Shown here: positions 55,591 through 63,589 of the stretch, piece after piece
How the letters are laid out: each line of letters starts with the position of its first letter
Position numbering within the stretch: position 1 is the first letter of the stretch
Notes under the pieces: generated by a model
What the model saw: the letters and a program-made list of their open reading frames with translations, nothing else
What the model was told of the DNA's origin: nothing
The model's database searches: none
Translations under genes and position numbers: made by a program
Assembly: GCA_963715025.1 (NCBI GenBank)
Contig: CAVQQQ010000009.1
Span: 1,054,001 to 1,118,000, forward strand
Source: DASSJT01 sp963715025
GTDB lineage: Bacteria > Actinomycetota > Actinomycetes > Actinomycetales > Dermatophilaceae
Length of the DNA: 64,000 bases
Direction: 5' to 3'

Positions 55591-55944
55591 ATGACGCAGT
55601 ACCTGCTCAGCATCTACCAGCCCGACGGCGGACCGCCGGAGCCAGAGGTCTTGGCGGAGGTCGGGAGGCGGCTGCACGTGCTCAACGAGGAGCTCAGGGC
55701 AAGCGGGTCGTGGGTGTTCACCGGTGGCCTGCACGAGCCGGACACAGCCACCGTCGTGCGGCACCGGGACGGCCAGGCCCTGGTCACCGACGGGCCCTAC
55801 CTGGAGGGCAAGGAGCACATCGGCGGCTTCTGGGTGATCTCATCGCCCGACCTCGACGCGGCCCTGGAGTGGGCCAAGAAGGCCGCCGAGGCCACCACGC
55901 TGCCGATCGAGGTGCGGCCGTTCCGGGACGTGCCGGCCTACTGA
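55591..55944 (+). CDS. YCII/DGPF-domain protein
   Basis: A 117-aa YCII-family protein: MTQYLLSIYQPDGGPPEPE, the core HRDGQALVTDGPYLEGKEHIGGFWVISSPDLDAALEWAKKA (with the DGPY/DGPF motif), ending in the IEVRPFRDV strand. In this subfamily the DGPF gene regularly precedes an ECF42 sigma factor gene, as here (stop and start 3 bases apart). The biochemical role is unproven; a ligand-binding or isomerase-like function has been suggested. The upstream mini-ORF array could tune its translation. Confidence 0.85.
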   Translation: MTQYLLSIYQPDGGPPEPEVLAEVGRRLHVLNEELRASGSWVFTGGLHEPDTATVVRHRDGQALVTDGPYLEGKEHIGGFWVISSPDLDAALEWAKKAAEATTLPIEVRPFRDVPAY

Positions 55945-55947
55945 CGC

Positions 55948-57228
55948 GTGGACGCCGTCACCAGGGACGAGGTCGCACAGGTCTTCCGTGCGGAGTACGG
56001 CCGCGCCGTCTCGGTGCTGGTCCGGATGCTCGGCAGCATCGACGCAGCCGAGGACGCGGTCCAGGAGGCGTTCGTCGAGGCAAGCCGCCGCTGGCCCGCC
56101 GCGGGGCTCCCGCCCAGCCCAGCCGGCTGGATCATCACGACCGCGCGCAACCGCGCGATCGACTACCTGCGCCGCGAGGCCTCGCGAGACGAGCGCCAGG
56201 CACAGGCTGTCCTGCTCCACCCGTCGGCCGAGCCGAGCGAGGCCCCGGAGCTGGCGGAGCGGAACCCGCCGCACCCATCCAACCGGCCGACCGAGGAGGG
56301 GACCCTGGTGGACGACGACCGGCTCCGACTGGTCTTCACCTGCTGCCACCCCGCCCTGGGCCGGCCCGCTCAGGTCGCCCTCACGCTCCGCCTGCTCGGC
56401 GGGCTGACGACAGCCGAGATCGCCCGCGCCTTCCTCGTCCCTGAGGCGACCCTGGCGCAGCGGCTCGTGCGCGCCAAGGCGAAGATCCGCGACACGCGGA
56501 TTCCCTACCGCGTGCCCCGCGATGCGGAGCTGCCGGAGCGTCTGGAGTCGGTCCTGGCCGTGGTCTACCTGGTGTTCAACGAGGGCTATGCCGCGACCTC
56601 GGGCGCGGACCTGGTGCGGGAGGACCTGTGCGCCGAGGCGATCCGTCTAGGCCGGCTGCTCGCCGAGTTCATGCCCGACGAGCACGAGGTGGTGGGCCTG
56701 CTCGCGCTGATGCTGCTCACCGAGTCGCGCCGCCCGGCGCGGGTGTCGTCCACGGGTGCCCTCGTGCCGCTCACCGAGCAGGACCGCCAGCTCTGGGACC
56801 GAGCGCTCATCGCCGAGGGCCAGTCTCTGGTACGCGCGTGCCTTCGGCGCGGCCAGCCCGGCCCATACCAGGTTCAAGCCGCGATCGCTGCAGTGCACTC
56901 GGACGCCGAGGGCGCCGCGGACACCGACTGGGTCCAGGTGGTCCAGCTCTACGACCAGCTCCAGGCGCTCGCCCCGTCACCGGTTGTCGCGCTGAACCGA
57001 GCCGTAGCAGTGGCCGAGGTCGCCGGCCCCGGTGCCGCCCTGGAGCTCGTCGAGGCCCTTGACTTCGTCACCTACTACGTGTGGTACGCGGTGCGCGCCG
57101 ACCTCCTGGCCCGGCTCGGCCGGCTGAGCGAAGCGGCGAGCGCCTACGACGCCGCAGCCCGGCTCACCGAGAACGCCGCGGAGCGAGAGCACCTCGCCCG
57201 CCGCCGCGCCGCACTCGACGTGGGGTGA
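55948..57228 (+). CDS. ECF42 sigma factor with C-terminal TPR-like extension
   Basis: A 426-aa sigma factor. Region 2: FRAEYGRAVSVLVRMLGSIDAAEDAVQEAFVEASRRWP...WIITTARNRAIDYLRREA. Region 4: RLRLVFTCCHPALGRPAQVALTLRLLGGLTTAEIARAFLVPEATLAQRLVRAKAKI. A long C-terminal part follows (ERLESVLAVVYLVFNEGYAATSG..., LLALMLLTESRRPAR, LNRAVAVAEVAGPGAALELV) made of TPR-like helices. This is the ECF42 architecture; it works without an anti-sigma factor and is typically paired with DGPF proteins. GTG 55948 follows the YCII stop by 3 bases. It is closed by a short palindrome. Confidence 0.9.
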   Translation: MDAVTRDEVAQVFRAEYGRAVSVLVRMLGSIDAAEDAVQEAFVEASRRWPAAGLPPSPAGWIITTARNRAIDYLRREASRDERQAQAVLLHPSAEPSEAPELAERNPPHPSNRPTEEGTLVDDDRLRLVFTCCHPALGRPAQVALTLRLLGGLTTAEIARAFLVPEATLAQRLVRAKAKIRDTRIPYRVPRDAELPERLESVLAVVYLVFNEGYAATSGADLVREDLCAEAIRLGRLLAEFMPDEHEVVGLLALMLLTESRRPARVSSTGALVPLTEQDRQLWDRALIAEGQSLVRACLRRGQPGPYQVQAAIAAVHSDAEGAADTDWVQVVQLYDQLQALAPSPVVALNRAVAVAEVAGPGAALELVEALDFVTYYVWYAVRADLLARLGRLSEAASAYDAAARLTENAAEREHLARRRAALDVG

Positions 57229-57244
57229 GCCGTGAAGCCGGCTC

Positions 57245-57271
57245 ACCGGCATACGACCTGGGTATGCCGGT
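57245..57271. terminator. bidirectional GGCATAC/GTATGCC hairpin
   Basis: ACCGGCATAC (57245-57254) and GTATGCCGGT (57262-57271), loop GACCTGG, between the ECF42 stop (57228) and the stop of the convergent histidine kinase gene (57370). Nothing else is seen in this interval. Confidence 0.65.
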
Positions 57272-57369
57272 CGGCTGGGTCCGTGCTTCACCCGACGGAG
57301 GGTCGCAGCGCAAGAGGACCCACGTCGGGGGGAAGCGCACTTTTCTCGGGTCACCAGCGAAAGGCGGGG

Positions 57370-58602
57370 TCAGTCGGGAGGGAGCGCGGGCACTTCGAGC
57401 GTGAAGGTGGCACCACCCCCGGGCGTCTCGGCGAGAATCAGGCGGCCGTCGTGGGAGCGCATGATCTGCTCGACCAGAGCCAGGCCGAGGCCGACCCGCT
57501 GGCCCGAGCCGTCACCGCTCGAGCGTGCGAACCGGCGCCTCAGGTGGTCGAGGTCATCCGGCCTCAGGCCCGGACCGTGGTCTACTACGCCGAGTCGCGC
57601 CAGCGCGACTTCGCGTCGGGGCACCACCTCGACCAGTCCGCCCTCGGGCGAGTGGGAGATCGCGTTGTCGATGAGGGCGAGAGCGGCACGCCGCAGGCTC
57701 GAGGGAACACCCCGCACCAGGGGTCGATCCTCTCGGCCCACACCGGTGACGCTCCCCGGCTCGTCGCGCAGGACCAGCCGGACACCCCGGTCCTCGGCAT
57801 ATGCGGCGAGGCTGAGCACCACGTCCTCAGCGATGGCGCGCAGGTCCACCTCTTCCGCTGCCACGGGGGCGTGCTCGAGCTGGGCCGACAGGAGCAGGTC
57901 GGAGACGACCGCTCCCATGGACTTGGTGTCGGCCACCAGCTGGTCGAGCTCGGCCCGCCGGGCTGCCGGCAGGTCGTCGCCGAGGTGTCGCCGCACCAGC
58001 TGCGCCCGGGTGCTGATCACTGCCAGCGGCGTGCGCAGCTCGTGGCTCGCGTCGGTCACGAACTGCCGCTGCAGCTCCAGGGCCTCCGCGAGGGGCCGCG
58101 CCGCCCGGCGACCCGCGAACTGGCCGATCAGCGCGGCGGCGACGACCCCCACCGCGATGGCGGTCGCCGCCGCCACGATCAGGCGCTGCTCCTCCTCGCG
58201 GTGGGCCATGATGTCGTAGATCGCGACGACCCGGCCCGTAGCCCGCTGCGCGACGTATGCCGGGTAGCGGCGGCCGTCGGCGACGATCGTCAGCGGCCCC
58301 GTGGGTGCCGTGGCCAGGACGGGGGCAGCTGCCAGCGCGGCGGCAGTGCCGGGCGAGGCGTGGCGACCGCTGGCGGACACGGCCACGAGCCAGATCTGGG
58401 GCGGCGGGTCCCCCACGTCGTCTGCCGTGGTCGCCGCGGACCGGACGCTGGCATCGATCTCCGCCCACTGCTCGCGGTCGAAGAGAGCGACAGCCGCGAC
58501 GGCAACCAGGATGGCCAGCAGCGCCGACGCAGCGCCCACCTGGAGGGCCACCGACCGGCCCATGCGCTGGACCGGGTCGCGCGCGCTCCCCATGGCCCTC
58601 AT
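57370..58602 (-). CDS. two-component sensor histidine kinase
   Basis: A 410-aa kinase. TM1 at about residues 20-41 (LQVGAASALLAILVAVAAVAL), an extracytoplasmic domain of about 95 residues, TM2 at about 141-161, HAMP-like region, and H-box FVTDASHELRTPLAVI (His187). The ATP-binding domain carries LIDNAISHSPEGG (N-box), VVDHGPGL (G1), and SGQRVGLGLALVEQIMRSHDGRL (F/G2). It is produced with the response regulator through an ATGA overlap at 58599-58602. The neighbouring divergent genes encode a flavin/heme reductase pair, the likely target. Confidence 0.92.
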   Translation of the reverse strand: MRAMGSARDPVQRMGRSVALQVGAASALLAILVAVAAVALFDREQWAEIDASVRSAATTADDVGDPPPQIWLVAVSASGRHASPGTAAALAAAPVLATAPTGPLTIVADGRRYPAYVAQRATGRVVAIYDIMAHREEEQRLIVAAATAIAVGVVAAALIGQFAGRRAARPLAEALELQRQFVTDASHELRTPLAVISTRAQLVRRHLGDDLPAARRAELDQLVADTKSMGAVVSDLLLSAQLEHAPVAAEEVDLRAIAEDVVLSLAAYAEDRGVRLVLRDEPGSVTGVGREDRPLVRGVPSSLRRAALALIDNAISHSPEGGLVEVVPRREVALARLGVVDHGPGLRPDDLDHLRRRFARSSGDGSGQRVGLGLALVEQIMRSHDGRLILAETPGGGATFTLEVPALPPD

Positions 58603-59312
58603 CCCTGGCCGAGGCGATAGCCGAGGCCGTGGACGGTCTCGACGACCCCGCGGCCGAGCTTGCGCCGAAGGTAGTGCACGTAGGTGTCCACGATCCCCGC
58701 CGTGTCGGCGTGATCGAACACCGAGGCGAGGAGGTCCTCTCGGGTGAACACCCTCGCCGGGCGCCGGACCAGGGCCTCCAGCAGCTGCGCCTCGGTCGGC
58801 GAGAGCAGGACGTCGGCGTCGGCACCGACCACGCGGTTCTCACCGAGCACCAGGCGGCGCGAGCCGAAGGGCAGCTCGTCGGCCAGCGCCGTCCGGGGCC
58901 GAAGCAGGGCGCGGACCCGGGCCAGCAACTCCTCAACGTCGAACGGTTTGATGAGGTAGTCCTGTGCGCCCGCGTCCAGGCCCTCCACCCGGTCGGCGAC
59001 CGTTCCCCGCGCGGTCAGGAACAGGACGGCGGCCCCCACGCCCCGGGACCGCAGTCGGGTGACCAGGTCGACACCCTCGATACCCGGAAGGCCACGGTCG
59101 ACGATCATGACGTCCCAGTCCTTGACCAAGCCCTGGTGGAGGCCAACCTGCCCGTCGCGGGCTACGGTCACGGCATACCCCTCCTCGCCGAGGATCTCCG
59201 CGAGCATCGCGCTGAGCTGGGGGTCGTCCTCCACGAGCAGGACGTGCCGGCGCACCACGGGGTCAGGGACTGGCCCCGACGCAGAAGCCGCGGGCGCGGC
59301 GGGATCATCCAT
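58599..59312 (-). CDS. OmpR-family response regulator
   Basis: A 237-aa regulator. Receiver domain: HVLLVEDDPQLSAML (acidic pair), phosphorylation Asp72 in DVMIVDRGLPG, and QDYLIKPFDVEELLARV (Lys). Winged-helix domain: ENRVVGADADVLLSPTEAQLLEALVRRPARVFTREDLLASVF, then DTYVHYLRRKLGRGVVETVHGLGYRL. It is translationally coupled to the downstream kinase. The start at 59312 faces the ferric-reductase gene with 61 bases between, which contain a 7-bp inverted repeat that could be its binding site. Confidence 0.93.
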   Translation of the reverse strand: MDDPAAPAASASGPVPDPVVRRHVLLVEDDPQLSAMLAEILGEEGYAVTVARDGQVGLHQGLVKDWDVMIVDRGLPGIEGVDLVTRLRSRGVGAAVLFLTARGTVADRVEGLDAGAQDYLIKPFDVEELLARVRALLRPRTALADELPFGSRRLVLGENRVVGADADVLLSPTEAQLLEALVRRPARVFTREDLLASVFDHADTAGIVDTYVHYLRRKLGRGVVETVHGLGYRLGQG

Positions 59313-59334
59313 GAGGCCCAGCCTCCCACTGCGG

Positions 59335-59352
59335 TCTCAGAAATCTCTGAGA
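59335..59352. promoter_or_regulatory. inverted repeat in the RR/ferric-reductase divergent promoter
   Basis: TCTCAGA (59335-59341) and TCTGAGA (59346-59352), four-base spacer, in the 61-bp gap between the response regulator and the ferric-reductase-like gene. Position and symmetry make it a candidate regulator site; no experimental support. Confidence 0.45.
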
Positions 59353-59373
59353 TCGGCTCCGGAGGATCGCACG

Positions 59374-60852
59374 GTGAGCACCCATGCACCGACCCGAACG
59401 CACGCCGTGCCGAGCCGGAACACGACCGGGACTCGTCGGCACTCCCACCAGGCCCTCCGCCGCGGCATGCGCCACCGCCGCTGGCAAGCCCGCACTGGAG
59501 ACCTGCTGGAATTCCTGGCCCTCGCGAGCCTGCTCGCGGTCGTGGTGCAGTTCCTCCGCATGGGCGGGAGCCATGACCTGCTGGCGGCCAATTCAGCGAC
59601 CCGCCTGATCGCGGTCGGCCGGGTCACCGGCCTCGTCAGCGCCGACCTGATCCTCATCCAGCTGTTGCTGTCGGCGCGGCTGCCCTGGGTCGACCGCGTC
59701 TACGGCATGGACCGGGCCCTCAAGGCCCACCGCATCCTCGGCCGGATCACGGTGCCGCTGGTGCTGGTCCACGTCGAGGCGCTGGTGTTGGGCTACGCCA
59801 TGCGCGACGGACTCAGCGCCTGGGTCGGCTGGGCGGTGGAGCCGTTCCGCATGCTCACCGGGGTGCCCGACATGCTCACCGCCGCCGCGGCGACCGCCCT
59901 GCTGGTGCTCATCGCCCTCACGTCGGTGCGCGCCGCAAAACAGGCCATGGGGTACGAGCGGTGGCATTTCGTCCATGCCGGCGCGTACGCCGCCGTGGCC
60001 CTCTCCCTGCCGCACCAGCTGTCGATCGGCTCGGACCTCACTCGGACGCCGTGGGCCAAGACCTACTGGGTCCTCCTCTACGCCGCCGTGGCCGCCAGTG
60101 TGGTCTGGTGGCGTGCGCTCGTCCCGGTCGCCCGGACGCTGCGCCACGACGTGCGCGTCGTCCGCGTCGTCGAGGAGGCCCCAGGCACGTGGTCGATCTG
60201 GCTGCGCGGGCGCGACCTGGACCGGCTGCCGGCTCGCGCGGGCCAGTACCTCGGTTGGCGCTTCCTCGCGCCGGGCCTGTGGACGACGGCGCACCCGTGG
60301 TCGCTCTCGAGCATGCCCGACGGCCGCCACCTGCGCGTCACGGTGCGCGATCTGGGCGACCACTCCCGACGCGTCGCGAGGCTGCGCCCCGGCACCCGCG
60401 CGCTGATCGAGGGGCCTTACGGCGGGTTCACCACGCGCAGCCGCACCCGCAGCCGCGTCCTCCTCCTCGCCGCGGGGGTCGGGATCACCCCCGTGCGCGC
60501 GATCCTCGAGGAGCTGGTCCGGACTCGGAGCGCCCCGTCCGGCCACGTGACGCTGGTCTACCGGGCCGACCACGAGGAGCAGCTCGCGCTGCGCGCCGAG
60601 CTCGAGCGGCTCGCCGACGCGGGTGGCCACCGACTGGTGTTCCTGGTCGGCCCCCCAGTGCGCGGGTCGTGGCTGCCAGCGGGTATGCCGGGTGGAGACG
60701 ACGCGGCTCGCCTGGCCTCCGTCGTCCCGGACCTCGCCTCCCACGAGGCCTATCTCTGCGGACCTGCGCCATGGATGGTCCTGGCGCATCGCAGCCTGCG
60801 CGGGTCCGGCATACCGCGGTCCCACATCCACGACGAGAGGTTCGGCTGGTGA
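59374..60852 (+). CDS. ferric-reductase-like membrane heme/FAD oxidoreductase
   Basis: A 492-aa protein. GGAGG lies eight bases before GTG 59374. Residues about 40-270 form six membrane helices of the ferric reductase-like (FRD/NOX) domain, with paired histidines in KAHRILGRITVPLVLVHVE and ERWHFVHAGAYAAVALSLPHQL for two hemes. Residues about 275-492 form an FAD/NAD(P)H reductase: YLGWRFLAPGLWTTAHPWSLSS (FAD), GPYGGF, VLLLAAGVGITPVRAI and EAYLCGPAPWM. No [2Fe-2S] domain is present at the end (HDERFGW). It moves electrons from cytosolic NAD(P)H across the membrane. Coupled by GTGA to the FMN-binding protein. Confidence 0.88.
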   Translation: MSTHAPTRTHAVPSRNTTGTRRHSHQALRRGMRHRRWQARTGDLLEFLALASLLAVVVQFLRMGGSHDLLAANSATRLIAVGRVTGLVSADLILIQLLLSARLPWVDRVYGMDRALKAHRILGRITVPLVLVHVEALVLGYAMRDGLSAWVGWAVEPFRMLTGVPDMLTAAAATALLVLIALTSVRAAKQAMGYERWHFVHAGAYAAVALSLPHQLSIGSDLTRTPWAKTYWVLLYAAVAASVVWWRALVPVARTLRHDVRVVRVVEEAPGTWSIWLRGRDLDRLPARAGQYLGWRFLAPGLWTTAHPWSLSSMPDGRHLRVTVRDLGDHSRRVARLRPGTRALIEGPYGGFTTRSRTRSRVLLLAAGVGITPVRAILEELVRTRSAPSGHVTLVYRADHEEQLALRAELERLADAGGHRLVFLVGPPVRGSWLPAGMPGGDDAARLASVVPDLASHEAYLCGPAPWMVLAHRSLRGSGIPRSHIHDERFGW

Positions 60853-61337
60853 GGGCTCCGACCGCACTGGCCGCTACCCTGCTCGGCGGCGCGGCGCTCA
60901 CGGCGGCGTGGCACGCCGGGCTGGCGCCGGCCCCAACCGTCGTCCAGGGCGTGCGAGTCGAGTCAGCCCCGGACACGACGCCATCGGCACCGGCGACGTC
61001 GGGGGGGCCTGGCGGTGCCGGCAAGTCCCCGTCGCCCACGTCGAAATCCGCACCGAAGAAGGGCAGCGCCGTCGGGGCCCTGGTCTCGACGCCGTACGGC
61101 GACGTCCAGGTCAAGGTGGCCTACTCCGGCAAGCGACTGACCGACGTGGTAGCGCTGCACCTCACCGACAGCTCGGGCACGTCCGTGGCGATCAGCGACT
61201 GGGCGGCGCCGATCCTGCGGCGTGAGGCGCTCGTTGCCCAGTCCGCGCAGGTCGACACGGTGAGTGGCGCGACCTACACGAGCGAGGGGTACCGGCAGAG
61301 CCTCCAGGCCGCGCTGGATGCCGCTCACCTGGGCTGA
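60849..61337 (+). CDS. exported FMN-binding domain protein
   Basis: A 162-aa protein with an N-terminal membrane anchor or signal (LAATLLGGAALTAAWHAG), a Ser/Pro linker (about 35-70), and an FMN_bind domain: VGALVSTPYGDVQVKVAYSGKRLTDVVALHLTD and the covalent FMN-type motif DTVSGATYTSEGYRQSLQAAL. In this motif family a Thr of SGAT/S is the flavin attachment residue. GTG 60849 overlaps the ferric-reductase TGA. The pair makes a short chain: cytosolic NAD(P)H, FAD, hemes, then extracytoplasmic FMN. The final acceptor is unknown. Confidence 0.88.
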   Translation: MRAPTALAATLLGGAALTAAWHAGLAPAPTVVQGVRVESAPDTTPSAPATSGGPGGAGKSPSPTSKSAPKKGSAVGALVSTPYGDVQVKVAYSGKRLTDVVALHLTDSSGTSVAISDWAAPILRREALVAQSAQVDTVSGATYTSEGYRQSLQAALDAAHLG

Positions 61338-61403
61338 CCCGACCAAGGAGCCCGCTCTCGACTACACGAATCGCTTGACCTCAGGTGGGCTTCATGTCCG
61401 ACC

Positions 61404-62222
61404 ATGAGGCGCATGACCCAGCCCCCCGAGGCGACGTTGTCGCCGGCACAGGTGACGGCGTACCTCGACCGTCTGGGCGCCAGCCCACCCCCGGCCCCCA
61501 GCATCGAGGCGCTCGCCGCCCTCCACCGGGCCCACCTGTTCCGTGTGCCGTTCGAGAACCTGGACATCCACCTGGGCCGGCCCATGCCACTTGACCCGGA
61601 CAGCCTCGTGCGCAAGGTTGTCGGCCAGCGGCGCGGCGGCTACTGCTACGAGCTGAACGGCCTGTTCGCGGCTCTGCTGCGCACCCTGGGGTATGCCGTC
61701 ACGCTGGTATCCGCGCGGGTCGCGACCGCGCAGGGCGGGCTCACCCCGGAGTTCGACCACCTGGCCCTGGTCGTCGGCTCGCCCGAGATGGCCGAGCCAC
61801 ACCTTGCCGACGTGGGGTTCGGCGAGGCCTTCCTGGACCCGATCCCGCTGCGCGACGGCTTCGAGCGCTGGGAGGGGCGCAAGCGAGTCGGGCTCAGCGA
61901 GGCGGACGGCACGTGGACCTACTGGGAGGATCGCAGCGAGGGGTGGCGGCCGCAGTACGTGTTCACGCTCGAGCCCCGGTCGCCGGCTGACTTCGCTGCG
62001 CGGCACGCATGGCAGCAGACCTCAGCGGAGAGCCATTTCACCCAGAGCCAGGTGGTGTCTCTGGCGACGCCGACTGGCCGGGTCACGCTGAGCGGGCAGC
62101 GGCTGATCGCGACCGAGGGCGGTGTGCGGGAGGAACGTGAGCTCGACGACGCCGGGGCCGGACGTACGCTGCGCGAGCGCTTCGGCATCGTGCTCCCCAT
62201 GCCAGGTTCCCCTGATGGGTAG
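61404..62222 (+). CDS. nat: arylamine N-acetyltransferase
   Basis: A 272-aa NAT with the complete catalytic triad: Cys in RRGGYCYELNGLFAALL, His in FDHLALVVG, and Asp in HLADVGFGEAFLDP. The N-terminal helices (TAYLDRLGASPPPAPSIEALAALHRAHLFRVPFENLDIHLGRP) are the family signature. It transfers acetyl (or, in related actinobacteria, longer acyl groups) from acyl-CoA to aromatic amines or hydrazines. ATG 61404 is used; ATG 61413 is the alternative. It appears to be monocistronic. Confidence 0.9.
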   Translation: MRRMTQPPEATLSPAQVTAYLDRLGASPPPAPSIEALAALHRAHLFRVPFENLDIHLGRPMPLDPDSLVRKVVGQRRGGYCYELNGLFAALLRTLGYAVTLVSARVATAQGGLTPEFDHLALVVGSPEMAEPHLADVGFGEAFLDPIPLRDGFERWEGRKRVGLSEADGTWTYWEDRSEGWRPQYVFTLEPRSPADFAARHAWQQTSAESHFTQSQVVSLATPTGRVTLSGQRLIATEGGVREERELDDAGAGRTLRERFGIVLPMPGSPDG

Positions 62223-62280
62223 TGGTGTCCAAACGCCCGGTATGGCGAGCGCTCCGAAGACCACCGTGGGGCCGGCCGCC

Positions 62281-63369
62281 TCAGCGGGTCGTCACTGACG
62301 CCGTGGCGCCGGGGAGCTCGACCCAGGTGTTCCCAGGAGCAAGCAGGAGGGGCTGGCCGCTGTCGGTGCGCAGATCGAACTGGTCGGTCACGGCGCCCTT
62401 CGACCACGTGCCCGTCACCGAATGGCCGCCGGCAAGTGCAACGAAGCGGCCAGATCCGTTGATGAGCTTGAGGATCGGAACCGGGGCGCCCGAGGCTGTT
62501 CCGATCTTCCCGACCGCCGAGGGAACCTTGAGGACGAGCACGTTGGCGGCGCTGATCTGGGTTCCGTCCGCCATCTTGTGCGGCCCCCACGGCTCCCACC
62601 GCAGGTAGCGACCGCGCGCCGCGTCGTACTTCCAGGTCATGTTCCAACCGGAGCCATACGGCACGACTACCGTCGACCCGGCCCCCGCAGCGCTGGCCGC
62701 GGACGCCGAGGCGAGGTCAGCGGCATACAAGAAGTACGGCGCTGGCGGGTCCCGGAAGTCGGACAGCCCCATGAGGATCCGCGGCTTGACGAAGACGTGG
62801 TCCGGCCGCGGACGGCTGCTGTCGATCACGTAGGCGCCTGAGCCGGGCACCCGCAGCGTGCCCAGGTCGTCGAGGCGGCCGACCGAGTCGACGTATTTGA
62901 CGACCCATCGCGCGCCCATGGTGTTGCCGAACACCGGAGCCAGGGGCGAGAGCAGGGGAGCGTCCATGGGTCGCACCGAGCGGACTGGCCCGATCCGAGT
63001 GGGCAGCTGTGAGTGGTAGACCGCGAGCAGCCGGGTGTACGCGACGCCGATGGGCTCGGTGAAGACGATGTCGGCCTTGTCGACACCAATTTGCGGGTGC
63101 GCCTGCCGCACGTCAGACACCTTGATCGCTACCGCCGGGTGGTTGAGATTCATCCCGGGCGTGACGGGGAGGCCGGTCAGGGGAGCCGTGATCGTCGTGC
63201 TGGGGGAGGGCGTGGTGGCCGTCGGGGTGGGCGTCGCGCTGGGGGAGGGGCCGCGGTCGCCGGCAGCGAGAAAGAGGCCGACCGCCCCCGCGAGCACCAG
63301 CATGAACGCGACGATTCCGCCCACCACGAGACGGCGCTTGCGACTCTTCGACCCGCCATTGACTGACAC
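62281..63369 (-). CDS. DUF3048-domain exported protein
   Basis: A 362-aa protein. GTG 63369 follows GGAGGTGCGCG. One membrane segment (about residues 15-37, RLVVGGIVAFMLVLAGAVGLFLA) acts as signal anchor, then a Pro/Thr/Ser linker, then the DUF3048 N-terminal part (LTGLPVTPGMNLNHPAVAIKVSDVRQAHPQIGVDKADIVFTEPIGVAYTRLLAVYHSQLPTRIGPVRSVRPMD) and the C-terminal part (YLRWEPWGPHKMADGTQISAANVLVLKV). The family is extracytoplasmic and of unknown function (YerB-like). The frame opens seven codons earlier with no Shine-Dalgarno. Confidence 0.85.
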   Translation of the reverse strand: MSVNGGSKSRKRRLVVGGIVAFMLVLAGAVGLFLAAGDRGPSPSATPTPTATTPSPSTTITAPLTGLPVTPGMNLNHPAVAIKVSDVRQAHPQIGVDKADIVFTEPIGVAYTRLLAVYHSQLPTRIGPVRSVRPMDAPLLSPLAPVFGNTMGARWVVKYVDSVGRLDDLGTLRVPGSGAYVIDSSRPRPDHVFVKPRILMGLSDFRDPPAPYFLYAADLASASAASAAGAGSTVVVPYGSGWNMTWKYDAARGRYLRWEPWGPHKMADGTQISAANVLVLKVPSAVGKIGTASGAPVPILKLINGSGRFVALAGGHSVTGTWSKGAVTDQFDLRTDSGQPLLLAPGNTWVELPGATASVTTR

Positions 63370-63589
63370 CGCGCACCTCCGCGCACGCACGTCCCCGACG
63401 CCACCACCCTGGCAAGCGCGACCCTAGGGCGCACAGGGCCAAAGTGCCCGCGTTTCTGCTCGACTCGCCGTCCCGCTCGACATGCCGGCTGGTCCAACGA
63501 CCTATCACTCGCGGTGCGGCTGATGCTTATCGTCCGCCGGCGCGGGTAACTGCCACTTGATACGCGTGTCCCTCAACCGGAGGTTCGCA

